A stretch of 64,000 bases of DNA, from positions 1 through 64,000 of the forward strand of contig CABIXV010000001.1 of assembly GCA_902362775.1 (NCBI GenBank), written 5' to 3'. This document shows positions 35,834 to 44,129 of the stretch, piece after piece. Within the stretch, counting starts at the first letter, position 1; each line of letters opens with the position of its first letter. The notes under the pieces are model-generated. The model saw nothing but the letters and a program-made list of their open reading frames with translations. It was not told the DNA's origin and did not search any database. Source of the DNA: Clostridiales bacterium (lineage in GTDB: Bacteria; Bacillota; Clostridia; Oscillospirales; Oscillospiraceae). The position numbers and the translations under genes are program-made.

Positions 35834-35935
35834 TCAGTGAATCAATATCTGAGCCAAGATTGGCAACAGCATCATCAGGGCCAAGAAACCGGCCAGTACC
35901 CCCATCATGATACGTTGCTTTTTCTGATGCTTCAT
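35834..35935 (-). CDS. 33-residue membrane protein within the ftsEX-M23 operon
   Basis: ATG 35935 with GGAG eight bases upstream (35947-35944) and stop TGA at 35834. The product has a short basic start (MKHQKKQR), then a hydrophobic helix (MMGVLAGFLALMMLLP) and ends ILAQILIH: a single-pass small membrane protein. It lies 16 bp after ftsX and 25 bp before the M23 peptidase. Its ribosome site, charge pattern (positive-inside) and place between genes that work together support translation. Function unknown; it could tune FtsX or the peptidase. Confidence 0.75.
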   Translation of the reverse strand: MKHQKKQRIMMGVLAGFLALMMLLPILAQILIH

Positions 35936-35951
35936 AAGTTTCTCTCCTATC

Positions 35952-36842
35952 TCAGACCTGCAAAAATTTCCGGATGGCCAGCAGAGAACCGCATACGCCG
36001 ATCAGGGCTCCGGTGCCGCAGAAAATGGCCAGAATGTATCGAATCATAGAGGTATAGCTGACCATTGTCACCAGAGACAACCCGTTGCCCTGGATAATCA
36101 ATTTTGCCACCAGCTGGTAAATGCCCCACTGGGCAAAGAAGGCCAGCAGAGCCCCTGTCAGGCCTAAGATCAGGCCCTCCACTACGAAGGGCCACTGGAT
36201 GAAGGCATCGGTGGCGCCACACATCTTCATGATGGCGATCTCCTCCCGGCGGTAGAAGGTGGCTAACTTGATGGTATTGGCGATGATAAACAGGGACACC
36301 ACCAGCAGAATCCCGATCAGCACAACAGCTACACCGGTGGCGATATTCCGGGCCAGCACAAAGCCGTTGGCAATATCGATTGCCGCTCGAACGTTGGCCA
36401 CGCCCGTGACCTGCTCTACCGCGGCTTCAGTCTGTTCCATCTGCTCCAGGTTCTCCACATGGATGCGGAAGCGGTCCCGCAGCACCTCGTCAGGCAGGTC
36501 GTCCAGCAGGGGGTTGTTCTCCCGTCCCTCTTTGTAATCCTCCAGAGCCTCTTCCCGACTGACGAAGGTGACCTTTGTCACATTGGGCAGTGTCTCGATC
36601 TCCGGCTGGATGGACCGAGCCTGCTCCTCCGTATAGTTCTCGTCAATATAGGCCAGCATCTCATTCTCCGCCTCCAGGTCACCCAGCATATGGTCCAGGT
36701 TCACCGCCAGCAGAGAGAAGGAGCCCATAATCAGCAGACAGGCCACGATCATACACACAGCGGCAAAGGACATGAAGCCGTGGGTGAAAATGGAGTGGAA
36801 CCCCTCGCTAAAATAATATCCCGCGTCAAACTTTCTCGCCAT
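35952..36842 (-). CDS. ftsX: Cell division ABC permease FtsX
   Basis: 296 aa from ATG 36842, whose first 17 bases overlap the end of ftsE. Four membrane helices: one after the N-terminus (FMSFAAVCMIVACLLIMGS), a large extracellular domain (~50-165, LGDLEAENEMLAYIDENY to ANVRAAIDIAN), then three C-terminal helices. The cytosolic motif KLATFYRREEIAIMKMCGAT is diagnostic of FtsX. Transduces FtsE ATP hydrolysis to the wall hydrolase outside, here most likely the M23 protein encoded downstream. Confidence 0.95.
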   Translation of the reverse strand: MARKFDAGYYFSEGFHSIFTHGFMSFAAVCMIVACLLIMGSFSLLAVNLDHMLGDLEAENEMLAYIDENYTEEQARSIQPEIETLPNVTKVTFVSREEALEDYKEGRENNPLLDDLPDEVLRDRFRIHVENLEQMEQTEAAVEQVTGVANVRAAIDIANGFVLARNIATGVAVVLIGILLVVSLFIIANTIKLATFYRREEIAIMKMCGATDAFIQWPFVVEGLILGLTGALLAFFAQWGIYQLVAKLIIQGNGLSLVTMVSYTSMIRYILAIFCGTGALIGVCGSLLAIRKFLQV

Positions 36843-37515
36843 TGTAGTACCCACCCGTTTCGTCGCTGATGATACGTCCGTTCTCGATGGCCACGACCCG
36901 CTTGGCAAAGCGGTTGACCAACGCTTTCTCATGGGTAACCACCAAAACGGTAGTACCCAGCTCATTGATGCGCTCCAGCAGCACCATGATCTCCAGGGAT
37001 CGCTGGGGGTCCAGGTTACCCGTGGGCTCGTCGGCAATGATCATGCTGGGGTTATTGACCAGCGCCCGGGCGATGGCCACCCGCTGCTGCTCGCCGCCGG
37101 AGAGCTGTCCAGGATAGCGGTCAGCCTTCTGCTCCAGCCCCACCAGCTGGAGCACATAGGGGATACGCCGCCGCAGCTCCCGATTGGAGGCACCGATGGC
37201 CCGCATGGCAAAGGCTAGGTTCTCGTGGACTGTCTTTTTTTCAATCAGGCGGAAGTCCTGAAAGATGATGCCCAGCGTCCGGCGCATATAGGGCACTTGG
37301 CGTGGACTGATGTTATTCAAATTGTAGCCATTGACCATTAGCCGCCCCTCAGTGGCCGCAATCTCCGCCGTGATCAGCTTGATTACCGTGGACTTACCCG
37401 ACCCAGAGGGCCCTACTAGAAAGACAAACTCCCCGTCGTCAATCCGCAGATTCACGCCCTTCAGCGCCTTAGTTCCATTGTCATATTCTTTATGTACATC
37501 GATCAGACGTATCAT
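36826..37515 (-). CDS. ftsE: Cell division ATP-binding protein FtsE
   Basis: 229 aa, ATG 37515 behind GAGGAGGAGC. Walker A GPSGSGKSTVIKL (~37), signature LSGGEQQRVAIARAL (~139), Walker B SMIIADEPTGNLDP and H-loop VVTHEKALVNRFAKRV. FtsE-specific start MIRLIDVHKEYDNGTKALKGV. Drives FtsX to activate peptidoglycan hydrolysis during division. Overlap with ftsX implies coupled translation. Confidence 0.96.
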   Translation of the reverse strand: MIRLIDVHKEYDNGTKALKGVNLRIDDGEFVFLVGPSGSGKSTVIKLITAEIAATEGRLMVNGYNLNNISPRQVPYMRRTLGIIFQDFRLIEKKTVHENLAFAMRAIGASNRELRRRIPYVLQLVGLEQKADRYPGQLSGGEQQRVAIARALVNNPSMIIADEPTGNLDPQRSLEIMVLLERINELGTTVLVVTHEKALVNRFAKRVVAIENGRIISDETGGYYNGEKV

Positions 37516-37592
37516 GTTATCTCCGCTCCTCCTCTTTCCAGAGGATATTTTACCAGACCTTTGACAGCCTATTTTGTTGGGACGCGCTTCAT

Positions 37593-37621
37593 AGTTTACA
37601 CTTGTAACCTTTTCCTGTCAA
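37593..37621 (-). promoter_or_regulatory. Promoter of the ftsE-ftsX operon
   Basis: Leftward TTGACA (37621-37616), 17-bp spacer, TAAACT (37598-37593), ~80 bp before ftsE. The remaining 37622-37820 interval shows no gene. Confidence 0.65.
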
Positions 37622-37820
37622 GAGTCGACAGAAAAAAGCAACGCCATCTCCATCCCTGACTGTTGTAATCAAAGTAAAGTGTACCACAAATCCTGTGTTA
37701 TGTAAATGACAAAATCAGTAAAGTTCTTCTTTCTTTCTCTCCCGTCCGACTGGTTATCCCCGCATTTTTTGAGGGTCTTTTCCCAACTCTTCGTCCGCCC
37801 CATGTGGGGCAAGAATTGGA

Positions 37821-37860
37821 TAAAAAGCCGGGACCGACAAAAGTCGGTCCCGGCTTTTTA
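37821..37860 (-). terminator. Terminator after the PucR-type regulator gene
   Basis: AAAAAGCCGGGACCGAC / GTCGGTCCCGGCTTTTT, 17-bp perfect stem with a short A/T loop. Confidence 0.9.
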
Positions 37861-37871
37861 TCTCAGCTCTC

Positions 37872-38963
37872 TTAGGACTCAATGCCCCGGGAAATAAGAT
37901 ATTTTTTGACCATCAGGGCCACCTTGAAGGTGATAGCGTCGTCGAATTCCCGCAGGTCCAGTCCGGTAAGCTTCTTAATCTTTTCCAGCCGATACACCAG
38001 GGTATTTCGGTGGACAAAGAGCTTCCGGGCCGTTTCAGACACGTTCAGGTTGTTCTCGAAGAACTTGTTGATAGTCAACAGAGTCTCCTGATCCAGGGCA
38101 TCAATGGGGTTCTTCTTAAAGACCTCCTGGAGGAACATCTGGCACAGGATGGTGGGCAGCTGATAGATTAGACGGCCGATGCCCAGGTTTTCATAGTTAA
38201 TAATGGTCTTCTCATTCTCAAAGACCTTACCCACGTCAATAGCCACCCCGGCCTCCTTATAGGCGCGGGCCAGATCTCGGATGTGATTGACCACGGTTCC
38301 GATGCCGATGACCACTTTGATACCCAGTTCCTGGGTAACGGCAGTGGCGATCTGTTTGGCGATTTTCTGCAGCTCTCTGGCGTCGGCCCCCTCAGGCAGT
38401 TGCTTAATCAGGGCCACATCCGTCTCGTTGATAGAGATGACAAAGTCGGTCTGCTTATCGGGGAACAGGCCCTGGATCACGTCGATGGTGGTAACATCGG
38501 CAGGCCCCAACTGGCGAACCAGGAAAGCGGCCCTGGGCGCCTCAGATACAAAGTGGAGCTCCTTGGCCTGGGTATAGATGTCCCCCAGCAGAATGTTGTC
38601 TGAGATGATATTTTTGACAAAGGTAGCCTTGTCATGCTTCTCCTCGTAGTAAGTCTTCGCGCCGTTAAAGGCCACCACCGCCATTGCGCACAGGGAGGCG
38701 GCCAGTTCGTCCTCTCCCTTGACAAAGGCAGCGTAATCGAACTGGGCTCCCCAGCCCGCGAGAGGCTTAAAGGTCTTCCCCTCAAAATAGGCGATGCTGC
38801 TGTCAGCCCCATTCACGGCGACCACAGCGCCAGACCAATGCTCTCCGATGCAGGTCAATTCGCTGCAAGCGACCACCATCCCATCAGCGTCGATGACACC
38901 CACTGTGCGATTGACACTGTCCTTCATCTGGAGCACGACGCTCTGGAACATCCTGCTTGACAC
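37872..38963 (-). CDS. PucR/CdaR-type transcriptional regulator
   Basis: 363 aa from GTG 38963, the start that places AGGAGGG at 7-8 nt; the longer frame to 39131 crosses the promoter. The N-terminal half (VLQMKDSVNRTVGVIDADGM) resembles the putative sugar-diacid or GAF-like sensor domain. The middle includes a GGDEF-like fold (PDKQTDFVISINETDVALI). The C-terminal ~60 residues are the PucR HTH_30 domain: LLTINKFFENNLNVSETARK, then LFVHRNTLVYRLEKIKKLTG. Ligand and targets unknown. Monocistronic with its own promoter and terminator. Confidence 0.88.
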   Translation of the reverse strand: MSSRMFQSVVLQMKDSVNRTVGVIDADGMVVACSELTCIGEHWSGAVVAVNGADSSIAYFEGKTFKPLAGWGAQFDYAAFVKGEDELAASLCAMAVVAFNGAKTYYEEKHDKATFVKNIISDNILLGDIYTQAKELHFVSEAPRAAFLVRQLGPADVTTIDVIQGLFPDKQTDFVISINETDVALIKQLPEGADARELQKIAKQIATAVTQELGIKVVIGIGTVVNHIRDLARAYKEAGVAIDVGKVFENEKTIINYENLGIGRLIYQLPTILCQMFLQEVFKKNPIDALDQETLLTINKFFENNLNVSETARKLFVHRNTLVYRLEKIKKLTGLDLREFDDAITFKVALMVKKYLISRGIES

Positions 38964-39000
38964 ATCGATCCCTCCTAAAATCTCTTTGAACACTGCTTCT

Positions 39001-39030
39001 ATTATAACGGCTGCCCCCCCTGTTTGGCAA
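39001..39030 (-). promoter_or_regulatory. Promoter of the PucR-type regulator gene
   Basis: Leftward TTGCCA (39030-39025), 18-bp spacer containing a G-run, TATAAT (39006-39001). Confidence 0.6.
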
Positions 39031-39070
39031 GAGGTTTTCTCTATTTTTTTGTGAAAAACGACCAAAAGGC

Positions 39071-39796
39071 TCAACTGCCGCTCCGAATCCTTTGCAATGC
39101 CTCCACTTCCGCCTCCGTCAGAAGGCGCCATTCTCCCTCTTTCAGCTCTTCTCCCAGGGAGAGTGGGCCCATAGACAGGCGCCGCAGAAAGGCCACTGGT
39201 TTACCTCGCGCGGCCAGCATCCGCTTCACCTGGTGGTACTTCCCCTCCCGCAAGGTAAGCCGACATTCGTTCCCCCGCCCCAGGGGCTCCAGCAGGGCGG
39301 GCAGGCACTGTGATCCATCCCCCAAAACCATACCAGAGGCCAGGGCCTTGCGGTCCTCCTCATTCAGCTGCCCTTCCACCCGGGCGTAGTATACCTTGTC
39401 CACATGCTTTTTGGGGGAGAGCAACTCATGGGCCAGCGGGCCGTCGTCCGTGAGCAGCAGCAGGCCCACTGTGTCCTTATCCAGTCTGCCCACGGGAAAG
39501 AGCCCCCGGCGGCGCAGATGCTCCGGGAGCAGGTCCAGCACCGTCCTCTGCCGCCGGTCCTCTGTGGCGGACAGCAGACCAGCCGGCTTGTTCATCAGCA
39601 CATAGACGAAGGGGGCGCAGTCCACCACCTGCCCATCCACTGATATCTCGTCCTGGGCGGGGTCGAACTTGTCCTCCGGCCGGGCGGCCGGCATCCCCCC
39701 CGCCTGTACCCGGCCCTGGCGGACCAGGTCCTTCACCTCCCGCCGGGACCAGCGGCCTGTGGAGGCCAGTATCTTATCCAGCCGTTCCAGCGGCAT
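39071..39796 (-). CDS. Pseudouridine synthase, RsuA/RluB family
   Basis: 241 aa, ATG 39796 behind GGGGAAGGAT. N-terminal S4 domain (ERLDKILASTGRWSRREVKD) followed by the catalytic domain: MNKPAGLLSATEDRRQRTVLD, then PVGRLDKDTVGLLLLTDDG with the catalytic Asp in GRLDKDT (~107), and EGKYHQVKRMLAARG. Isomerises a uridine in rRNA; the RsuA type acts on 16S U516, but 23S targets cannot be excluded. Not clearly in an operon. Confidence 0.93.
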   Translation of the reverse strand: MPLERLDKILASTGRWSRREVKDLVRQGRVQAGGMPAARPEDKFDPAQDEISVDGQVVDCAPFVYVLMNKPAGLLSATEDRRQRTVLDLLPEHLRRRGLFPVGRLDKDTVGLLLLTDDGPLAHELLSPKKHVDKVYYARVEGQLNEEDRKALASGMVLGDGSQCLPALLEPLGRGNECRLTLREGKYHQVKRMLAARGKPVAFLRRLSMGPLSLGEELKEGEWRLLTEAEVEALQRIRSGS

Positions 39797-39981
39797 ATCC
39801 TTCCCCTCCCCTATGGCTGTACCGGGCCTCGCCGCCTCTCAGAGCCGGTTAGAGCCGTCCTGTGAATCTCTGGAGGCCCCTATCCTAAGCTGGGGCCCCT
39901 TATTGTCTCCTTTCGGGTATAACCTCGTCCCTTGGCGCATATGGTGAAGGGAGAACGAGCCGACGAAAGGAGAAATGCGCT

Positions 39982-40458
39982 GTGTTGATCGTGACCGCGA
40001 AGGTCCCCAAGCGGAAGCTGGCCTTTGGGGTGGCCCTGGCAGCTATGGCCTGCTGCTGCGCCCTGGTGCTGAATCTGGGCACCTCCGCCGTCCGGGAGGT
40101 GGCCTCGCCCTCTGTCCCAGACCCCAAAGGGGTCAAGACGAACGAGGACCGGGTGGCCTATCTGGCCGACTTTGGCTGGCAGGTATCCCCAGAGCCTATC
40201 GCTACCCAGGAGATGCTCATTCCCAAGGAGATGGACGAGAGCTATAACGAGTACCTCGCCCTCCAGTCCGGCCAGGGCTTTGACCTGGAAAAGTACACTG
40301 GAAAGCGGGCCAAGCGTTATACCTATGAGATCACCAACTACCCGACGGGAGAAGCCGGCGTACAGGTAAACCTGCTGATCTATAAAAACACCGTCATCGC
40401 TGGCGAGGTCCTCTCGCCCCAGCTGGACGGCTTTCTCCACGGGCTGGCTATGCCTTGA
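39982..40458 (+). CDS. DUF4830-domain membrane-anchored protein
   Basis: 158 aa from GTG 39982, ten bases after AAAGGAG. One N-terminal membrane helix (KLAFGVALAAMACCCALVL) anchors a ~110-residue extracellular domain. That domain has the DUF4830 pattern: RVAYLADFGWQVSPEPIATQ, IPKEMDESYNEYLALQSGQ, GFDLEKYTGKRAKRYTYEI and C-terminal SPQLDGFLHGLA. Function unknown; the family is common in spore-forming Clostridia. Confidence 0.85.
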   Translation: MLIVTAKVPKRKLAFGVALAAMACCCALVLNLGTSAVREVASPSVPDPKGVKTNEDRVAYLADFGWQVSPEPIATQEMLIPKEMDESYNEYLALQSGQGFDLEKYTGKRAKRYTYEITNYPTGEAGVQVNLLIYKNTVIAGEVLSPQLDGFLHGLAMP

Positions 40459-40498
40459 AGGCCCCGCGGACTGGGGGTGCGGCTGGCCTAAGCGGCGT

Positions 40499-41323
40499 TC
40501 ATCGCTCCAGGATATGGACGTTCAGATGGTCATAGGTCATCTCGATCCCGTGGCGGGTAAAGGACTCCCGCAGGCCCTCCTGAATGGCGTAGTACACGTC
40601 CCAGTAATCCCCGGCAGCAGTCCATACCCGGACCACATACTGGATACTGCTGGACTGGTAGGCAGATAGCCAGATGGCCGGGGCGGGATCAGGCTGTATC
40701 TGGGGAATGGCGTCCAGCACCTCTTGGATAGCCTCTTTGACCGTCTGTGTAGGCGCGTCGTAGGAGGCGTTGACGGTCAGTTCTACCCGCCGCCGGCCCA
40801 GGGCGGAGTAATTGACGATCTTGGCGGCGGACAGCTGGCTGTTTGGCACAAAGATCTCCTTATTGTCCACGGTAACAAAGGTGGTATAGGACAGATCCAC
40901 AGCCGCGATGGTCCCGCCAACTCCGTCCGCCTCCACATAGTCCCCCACCTGAAATGGCTTGGTCACCAGCAGCATGATCCCTCCCGCCAGGTTGGACAGA
41001 GTGTTTTGCAGGGCCAGGGAGACAGCCAGTCCGGCCACACTCAGCAGGGCGATGATGGAGGTCACGTCGATGCCCAGGGACCCCGCTGCCATCAGCACCA
41101 GCAAGAACCACAGCCCAACACGGACCATGGAGCGGATATACACGTGGAGGGAGGCCAGGGACTTGGACCGCTCCAGCAGGCGGTCCACCAGCTTCATCAG
41201 GACACGGATGACCGCCATACCCACCAGGACCAGCACTACCACCCGGAGCGCCGCATCCCAGGACAAGGTCTTTAGGTTCAAGGTGCCGGCGACGTTTGAC
41301 AGGACTTCTTGCACATTCTCCAT
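40499..41323 (-). CDS. mscS: Small-conductance mechanosensitive channel
   Basis: 274 aa. Three membrane helices: ~25-45 (AALRVVVLVLVGMAVIRVLM), ~60-85, and pore helix TM3 with the glycine/alanine pattern ALLSVAGLAVSLALQNTLSNLAGGI. The beta domain follows (FQVGDYVEADGVGGTIAAVD, FVPNSQLSAAKIVNYS), then the cytosolic vestibule ending YDHLNVHILER. Length and order match E. coli MscS. Releases osmolytes on hypo-osmotic shock. Alone and leftward, convergent with the DUF4830 gene. Confidence 0.93.
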   Translation of the reverse strand: MENVQEVLSNVAGTLNLKTLSWDAALRVVVLVLVGMAVIRVLMKLVDRLLERSKSLASLHVYIRSMVRVGLWFLLVLMAAGSLGIDVTSIIALLSVAGLAVSLALQNTLSNLAGGIMLLVTKPFQVGDYVEADGVGGTIAAVDLSYTTFVTVDNKEIFVPNSQLSAAKIVNYSALGRRRVELTVNASYDAPTQTVKEAIQEVLDAIPQIQPDPAPAIWLSAYQSSSIQYVVRVWTAAGDYWDVYYAIQEGLRESFTRHGIEMTYDHLNVHILER

Positions 41324-41439
41324 ACTCAGCGCCTCTCTTCGTCACAGAATCCCCGAGGGGTGTCTCTCCCGTTCTGGGAGTTTCAGTATAACACAATTTT
41401 CCCCAAAAAGCGAGCTGTAAGGGCAGCGGGCTCCGGCTC

Positions 41440-41468
41440 TTGACACAGGGCCTCCCATCTGGTATCAT
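41440..41468 (+). promoter_or_regulatory. Promoter of the MATE efflux gene
   Basis: TTGACA (41440-41445), 17-bp spacer, TATCAT (41463-41468). Leaves a leader of ~130 nt before the ATG at 41607. Confidence 0.75.
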
Positions 41469-41474
41469 AGCACA

Positions 41475-41571
41475 CTGATATCTAACTTTGCTCTTGCCGC
41501 CGGGGAAGAGTGTAAGCGTCAGACCTTCTATCGTTAGGCCGTTGAAGATAGAAGGGGCTGGCGCTTTTTTT
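41475..41571 (+). promoter_or_regulatory. Terminator-type leader of the MATE gene, possible guanidine-IV (mepA-like) riboswitch
   Basis: The leader contains a small hairpin (CTCTT / AAGAG, 41491-41510, loop GCCGCCGGGG) and then a strong intrinsic terminator (41515-41571; CCTTCTATC / GATAGAAGG within AGCG...GCGCT, ending in seven Ts). The terminator loop has GGCC, which could pair with GCC in the first loop. A small hairpin, a terminator and loop-loop pairing in front of a MATE gene is the layout known for guanidine-IV riboswitches. I am not able to check the consensus, so the class is a guess; a ligand-controlled terminator is likely. Confidence 0.45.
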
Positions 41572-41606
41572 GTGCCCCCCGCCGGGCCGGTCTTAGGAGG
41601 TACCTG

Positions 41607-42914
41607 ATGAAAACCACCGAACTTTTTTCTGATTTTCTCCGCTACGCCGCCCTGAACGTGGCCGGGATGGTCGGGCTGTCCTGCTATATCCTGGCCGACA
41701 CCTTTTTTGTCTCCAGGGGGCTGGGCACCCAGGGCCTGGCCGCCCTGAATCTGGCCCTGCCCATCGTCAGCCTGGTGATGGGCACCGGCATGATGCTGGG
41801 AATGGGCGGCGCCATCCAATACGCCGTCCACCGGGGGCGGGACGGTGGAGAGCAGGCGGGCGCCATCTTCACCAACACCTTATTTCTGGCCCTGGCGGCC
41901 GCTCTGGTCTATGTGGCCTCCGGACTGTTCCTCTCCCGTCCCCTGACCCTTCTCCTGGGCGCGGATCAGCAGGTCTTTGCCATGACCCATACCTACCTAA
42001 AGGTCATTCTCCTGTTCTCCCCTGCCTTTATCCTGAACCACACCCTCCTCGCCTTCGTCCGGAACGACGGGGCGCCTCAGCTGGCCTCCCTAGCCATGCT
42101 GGTGGGCAGCCTGTCCAATGTCCTGTTGGACTATCTGTTCATCTTCCCCCTGGATATGGGAATCTTCGGCGCTGTGCTGGCCACGGGGATCGCCCCTGTC
42201 ATCAGTATGGCCATCCTGCTGCTCCACCGGCTCCGCCGTCGAAACGGCTTCCACCTGGTTCGGACCCGGCTCCATTGGAAAACCGCCCGAGCCACCTGCT
42301 CTCTGGGCTTCCCCTCCCTGGTCAACGAGCTGTCCTCCGGCATCGTCATGCTGGTGTTCAATACCCTTATGCTGTCCCTGCTGGGCAACGTGGGGGTGGC
42401 GGCCTACGGCATCGTGGCCAACCTGGCCCTGGTGGTCATTGCCGTCTTTACCGGGGTGGCGCAGGGGGCCCAGCCCCTCATCAGCCGGTCCCACGGCCAG
42501 GGCAGGCCGGACCTGGCCCGGCGTGTCCTGGGATACGGCCTGACCGTCTGCCTGGCGATGGCCGGGGTCATCTATATCCTGCTGGCCCTGTTCGCCCCGG
42601 AGGTGGCTGCCCTCTTTAACAGCGAGGGGGACCCCGTGCTGGCCGCCACCGCGGTGGAGGGACTGCGGCTCTATTTCTTGTCCGCCCCTCTGGCCGGCGT
42701 CAACATCATGGCCGCCACCTACTTCGCCGCCACCCAGCAGGCCCTGCCCGCCCAGCTTCTCTCTCTGCTCCGGGGCCTGTTCCTGGTGGTGCCGGCCGCC
42801 CTGCTCCTGTCCGCCCTCTGGGGCGTATGTGGACTGTGGCTGGCGCTGCCCGCCGCCGAGTTGGCCACCGCTCTGGCGTGCGCGGTCCTCTTCCTCCGCC
42901 TAAAAAAGAGTTAG
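41607..42914 (+). CDS. MATE-family efflux transporter
   Basis: 435 aa, ATG 41607 behind TAGGAGGTACC. Twelve hydrophobic segments in two six-helix halves; the family features include ILADTFFVSRGLGTQGLAAL near the start and LGFPSLVNELSSGIVMLVFN at the beginning of the second half. Exports organic cations or drugs in exchange for Na+ or H+. The leader with an intrinsic terminator suggests induction by a small ligand, and guanidine export would fit a guanidine-type leader. Confidence 0.9.
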   Translation: MKTTELFSDFLRYAALNVAGMVGLSCYILADTFFVSRGLGTQGLAALNLALPIVSLVMGTGMMLGMGGAIQYAVHRGRDGGEQAGAIFTNTLFLALAAALVYVASGLFLSRPLTLLLGADQQVFAMTHTYLKVILLFSPAFILNHTLLAFVRNDGAPQLASLAMLVGSLSNVLLDYLFIFPLDMGIFGAVLATGIAPVISMAILLLHRLRRRNGFHLVRTRLHWKTARATCSLGFPSLVNELSSGIVMLVFNTLMLSLLGNVGVAAYGIVANLALVVIAVFTGVAQGAQPLISRSHGQGRPDLARRVLGYGLTVCLAMAGVIYILLALFAPEVAALFNSEGDPVLAATAVEGLRLYFLSAPLAGVNIMAATYFAATQQALPAQLLSLLRGLFLVVPAALLLSALWGVCGLWLALPAAELATALACAVLFLRLKKS

Positions 42915-42919
42915 AAAAT

Positions 42920-42945
42920 CCCCGGCCAGCCCAGTCTGGCCGGGG
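42920..42945. terminator. Hairpin between converging MATE and mreB genes
   Basis: CCCCGGCCAG / CTGGCCGGGG with a 6-nt loop. No long T-run on either side, so efficiency is uncertain. Confidence 0.6.
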
Positions 42946-42958
42946 ACACTCATTCTCA

Positions 42959-43990
42959 TCAATAGTTCATCTGCTTGCGGCGGGACAGGTTCATGGTGCC
43001 ATCCTGCATCTGGTCCAGGCTGTCCAGGCTCTTGCCAGTGCCGTGGGCCACACAGGAGATGGCGTCGTCGGCCACATGGGTCTCGATGCCGGTATGGGAT
43101 TCCACCAGCTTGTCAAAGCCCCACAGCAGGGAGCCGCCGCCGGTCATGACGATGCCGTTGGTGGAGATATCGGCCACCAGCTCCGGGGGCGTGCGCTCCA
43201 GCACACCGTGGATGGCCTCCAGGATGCGGCTGGACACCTCCTCAAAGGCGTCGATCATCTCGCTGGAGGACACGGAGAATACACGGGGCAAACCAGTCAT
43301 CAGGCAGCGCCCCTTGATCTCCATGGTGACCTCCTCCGGGCGGGGAAAGACACAGCCGATGGTCATTTTCAGTTCCTCGGCGGTGCGGTCTCCGATAAGG
43401 ACATTGTGCTTCTTGCGGATATACTTGACAACCGCCTCATCGAATTTGTCACCGGCGATTTTGATGGAGGCGGACTCCACCACGCCGCCCAGGGAGATGA
43501 CGGCAATGTCGGCGGTGCCGCCGCCGATGTCCACCACCATGTGGCCGTCAGGCTTGGTGATGTCGATACCCGCGCCGATGGCGGCGGCCACAGGCTCCTC
43601 AATGAGGTAGGCTCTGCGGGCGCCGGCCTGGATGCCCGCGTCCACAACGGCGCGCTCCTCCACCTCGGTGATGCCGGAGGGCACGCAGATGAGAAGACGG
43701 GGCTTAAACAGGGAGAAGGTGGTCACCTTCTTAATAAACTCCTTGAGCATCCGCTCGGTCATGTCATAGTCGGAGATGACGCCCTCCCGCAGGGGACGCA
43801 TGGCCACGATATTGCCGGGGGTGCGGCCCAGCATGGCCTGGGCCTCGGTACCCACCTTCAGCAGTTTGCCGGTGTTCTTATCCATGGCCACCACAGAGGG
43901 CTCCCGCAGGACGACCCCCTTGCCCTTGATGTATACCAAAACAGAAGCGGTACCCAGATCGATACCGATATCTTTGCTAAATAGCCCCAT
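42959..43990 (-). CDS. mreB: Rod-shape determining protein MreB/Mbl
   Basis: 343 aa from ATG 43990 behind AAGGTGG; an upstream in-frame ATG at 44020 precedes that ribosome site. Bacterial actin that guides lateral wall synthesis. Motifs: phosphate 1 IGIDLGTASVLVYIKGKG, connect 1 EEPVAAAIGAGIDI, phosphate 2 MVVDIGGGTADIAVISLGG, and adenosine motif IVMTGGGSLLWGFDKL. mreC and mreD are not next to it, so it may be an Mbl/MreBH paralogue. Confidence 0.94.
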   Translation of the reverse strand: MGLFSKDIGIDLGTASVLVYIKGKGVVLREPSVVAMDKNTGKLLKVGTEAQAMLGRTPGNIVAMRPLREGVISDYDMTERMLKEFIKKVTTFSLFKPRLLICVPSGITEVEERAVVDAGIQAGARRAYLIEEPVAAAIGAGIDITKPDGHMVVDIGGGTADIAVISLGGVVESASIKIAGDKFDEAVVKYIRKKHNVLIGDRTAEELKMTIGCVFPRPEEVTMEIKGRCLMTGLPRVFSVSSSEMIDAFEEVSSRILEAIHGVLERTPPELVADISTNGIVMTGGGSLLWGFDKLVESHTGIETHVADDAISCVAHGTGKSLDSLDQMQDGTMNLSRRKQMNY

Positions 43991-44129
43991 AGTTTCGTCC
44001 ACCTTATCTTGATTCATCACTGGCCCGGACCGCCAGCCAGGGCCAAGTTATTTTGTCAATTATAGTATAGCCAAATCGGCAAAACCTATTTGCCGCCGTC
44101 TATCATTATAACGGCTGATCGCCGGCTTT

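Noticed and set aside
42827..43984. 385-codon rightward ORF opposite mreB
   Set aside because: Begins inside the MATE gene and reads through a terminator; mreB motifs are on the other strand.
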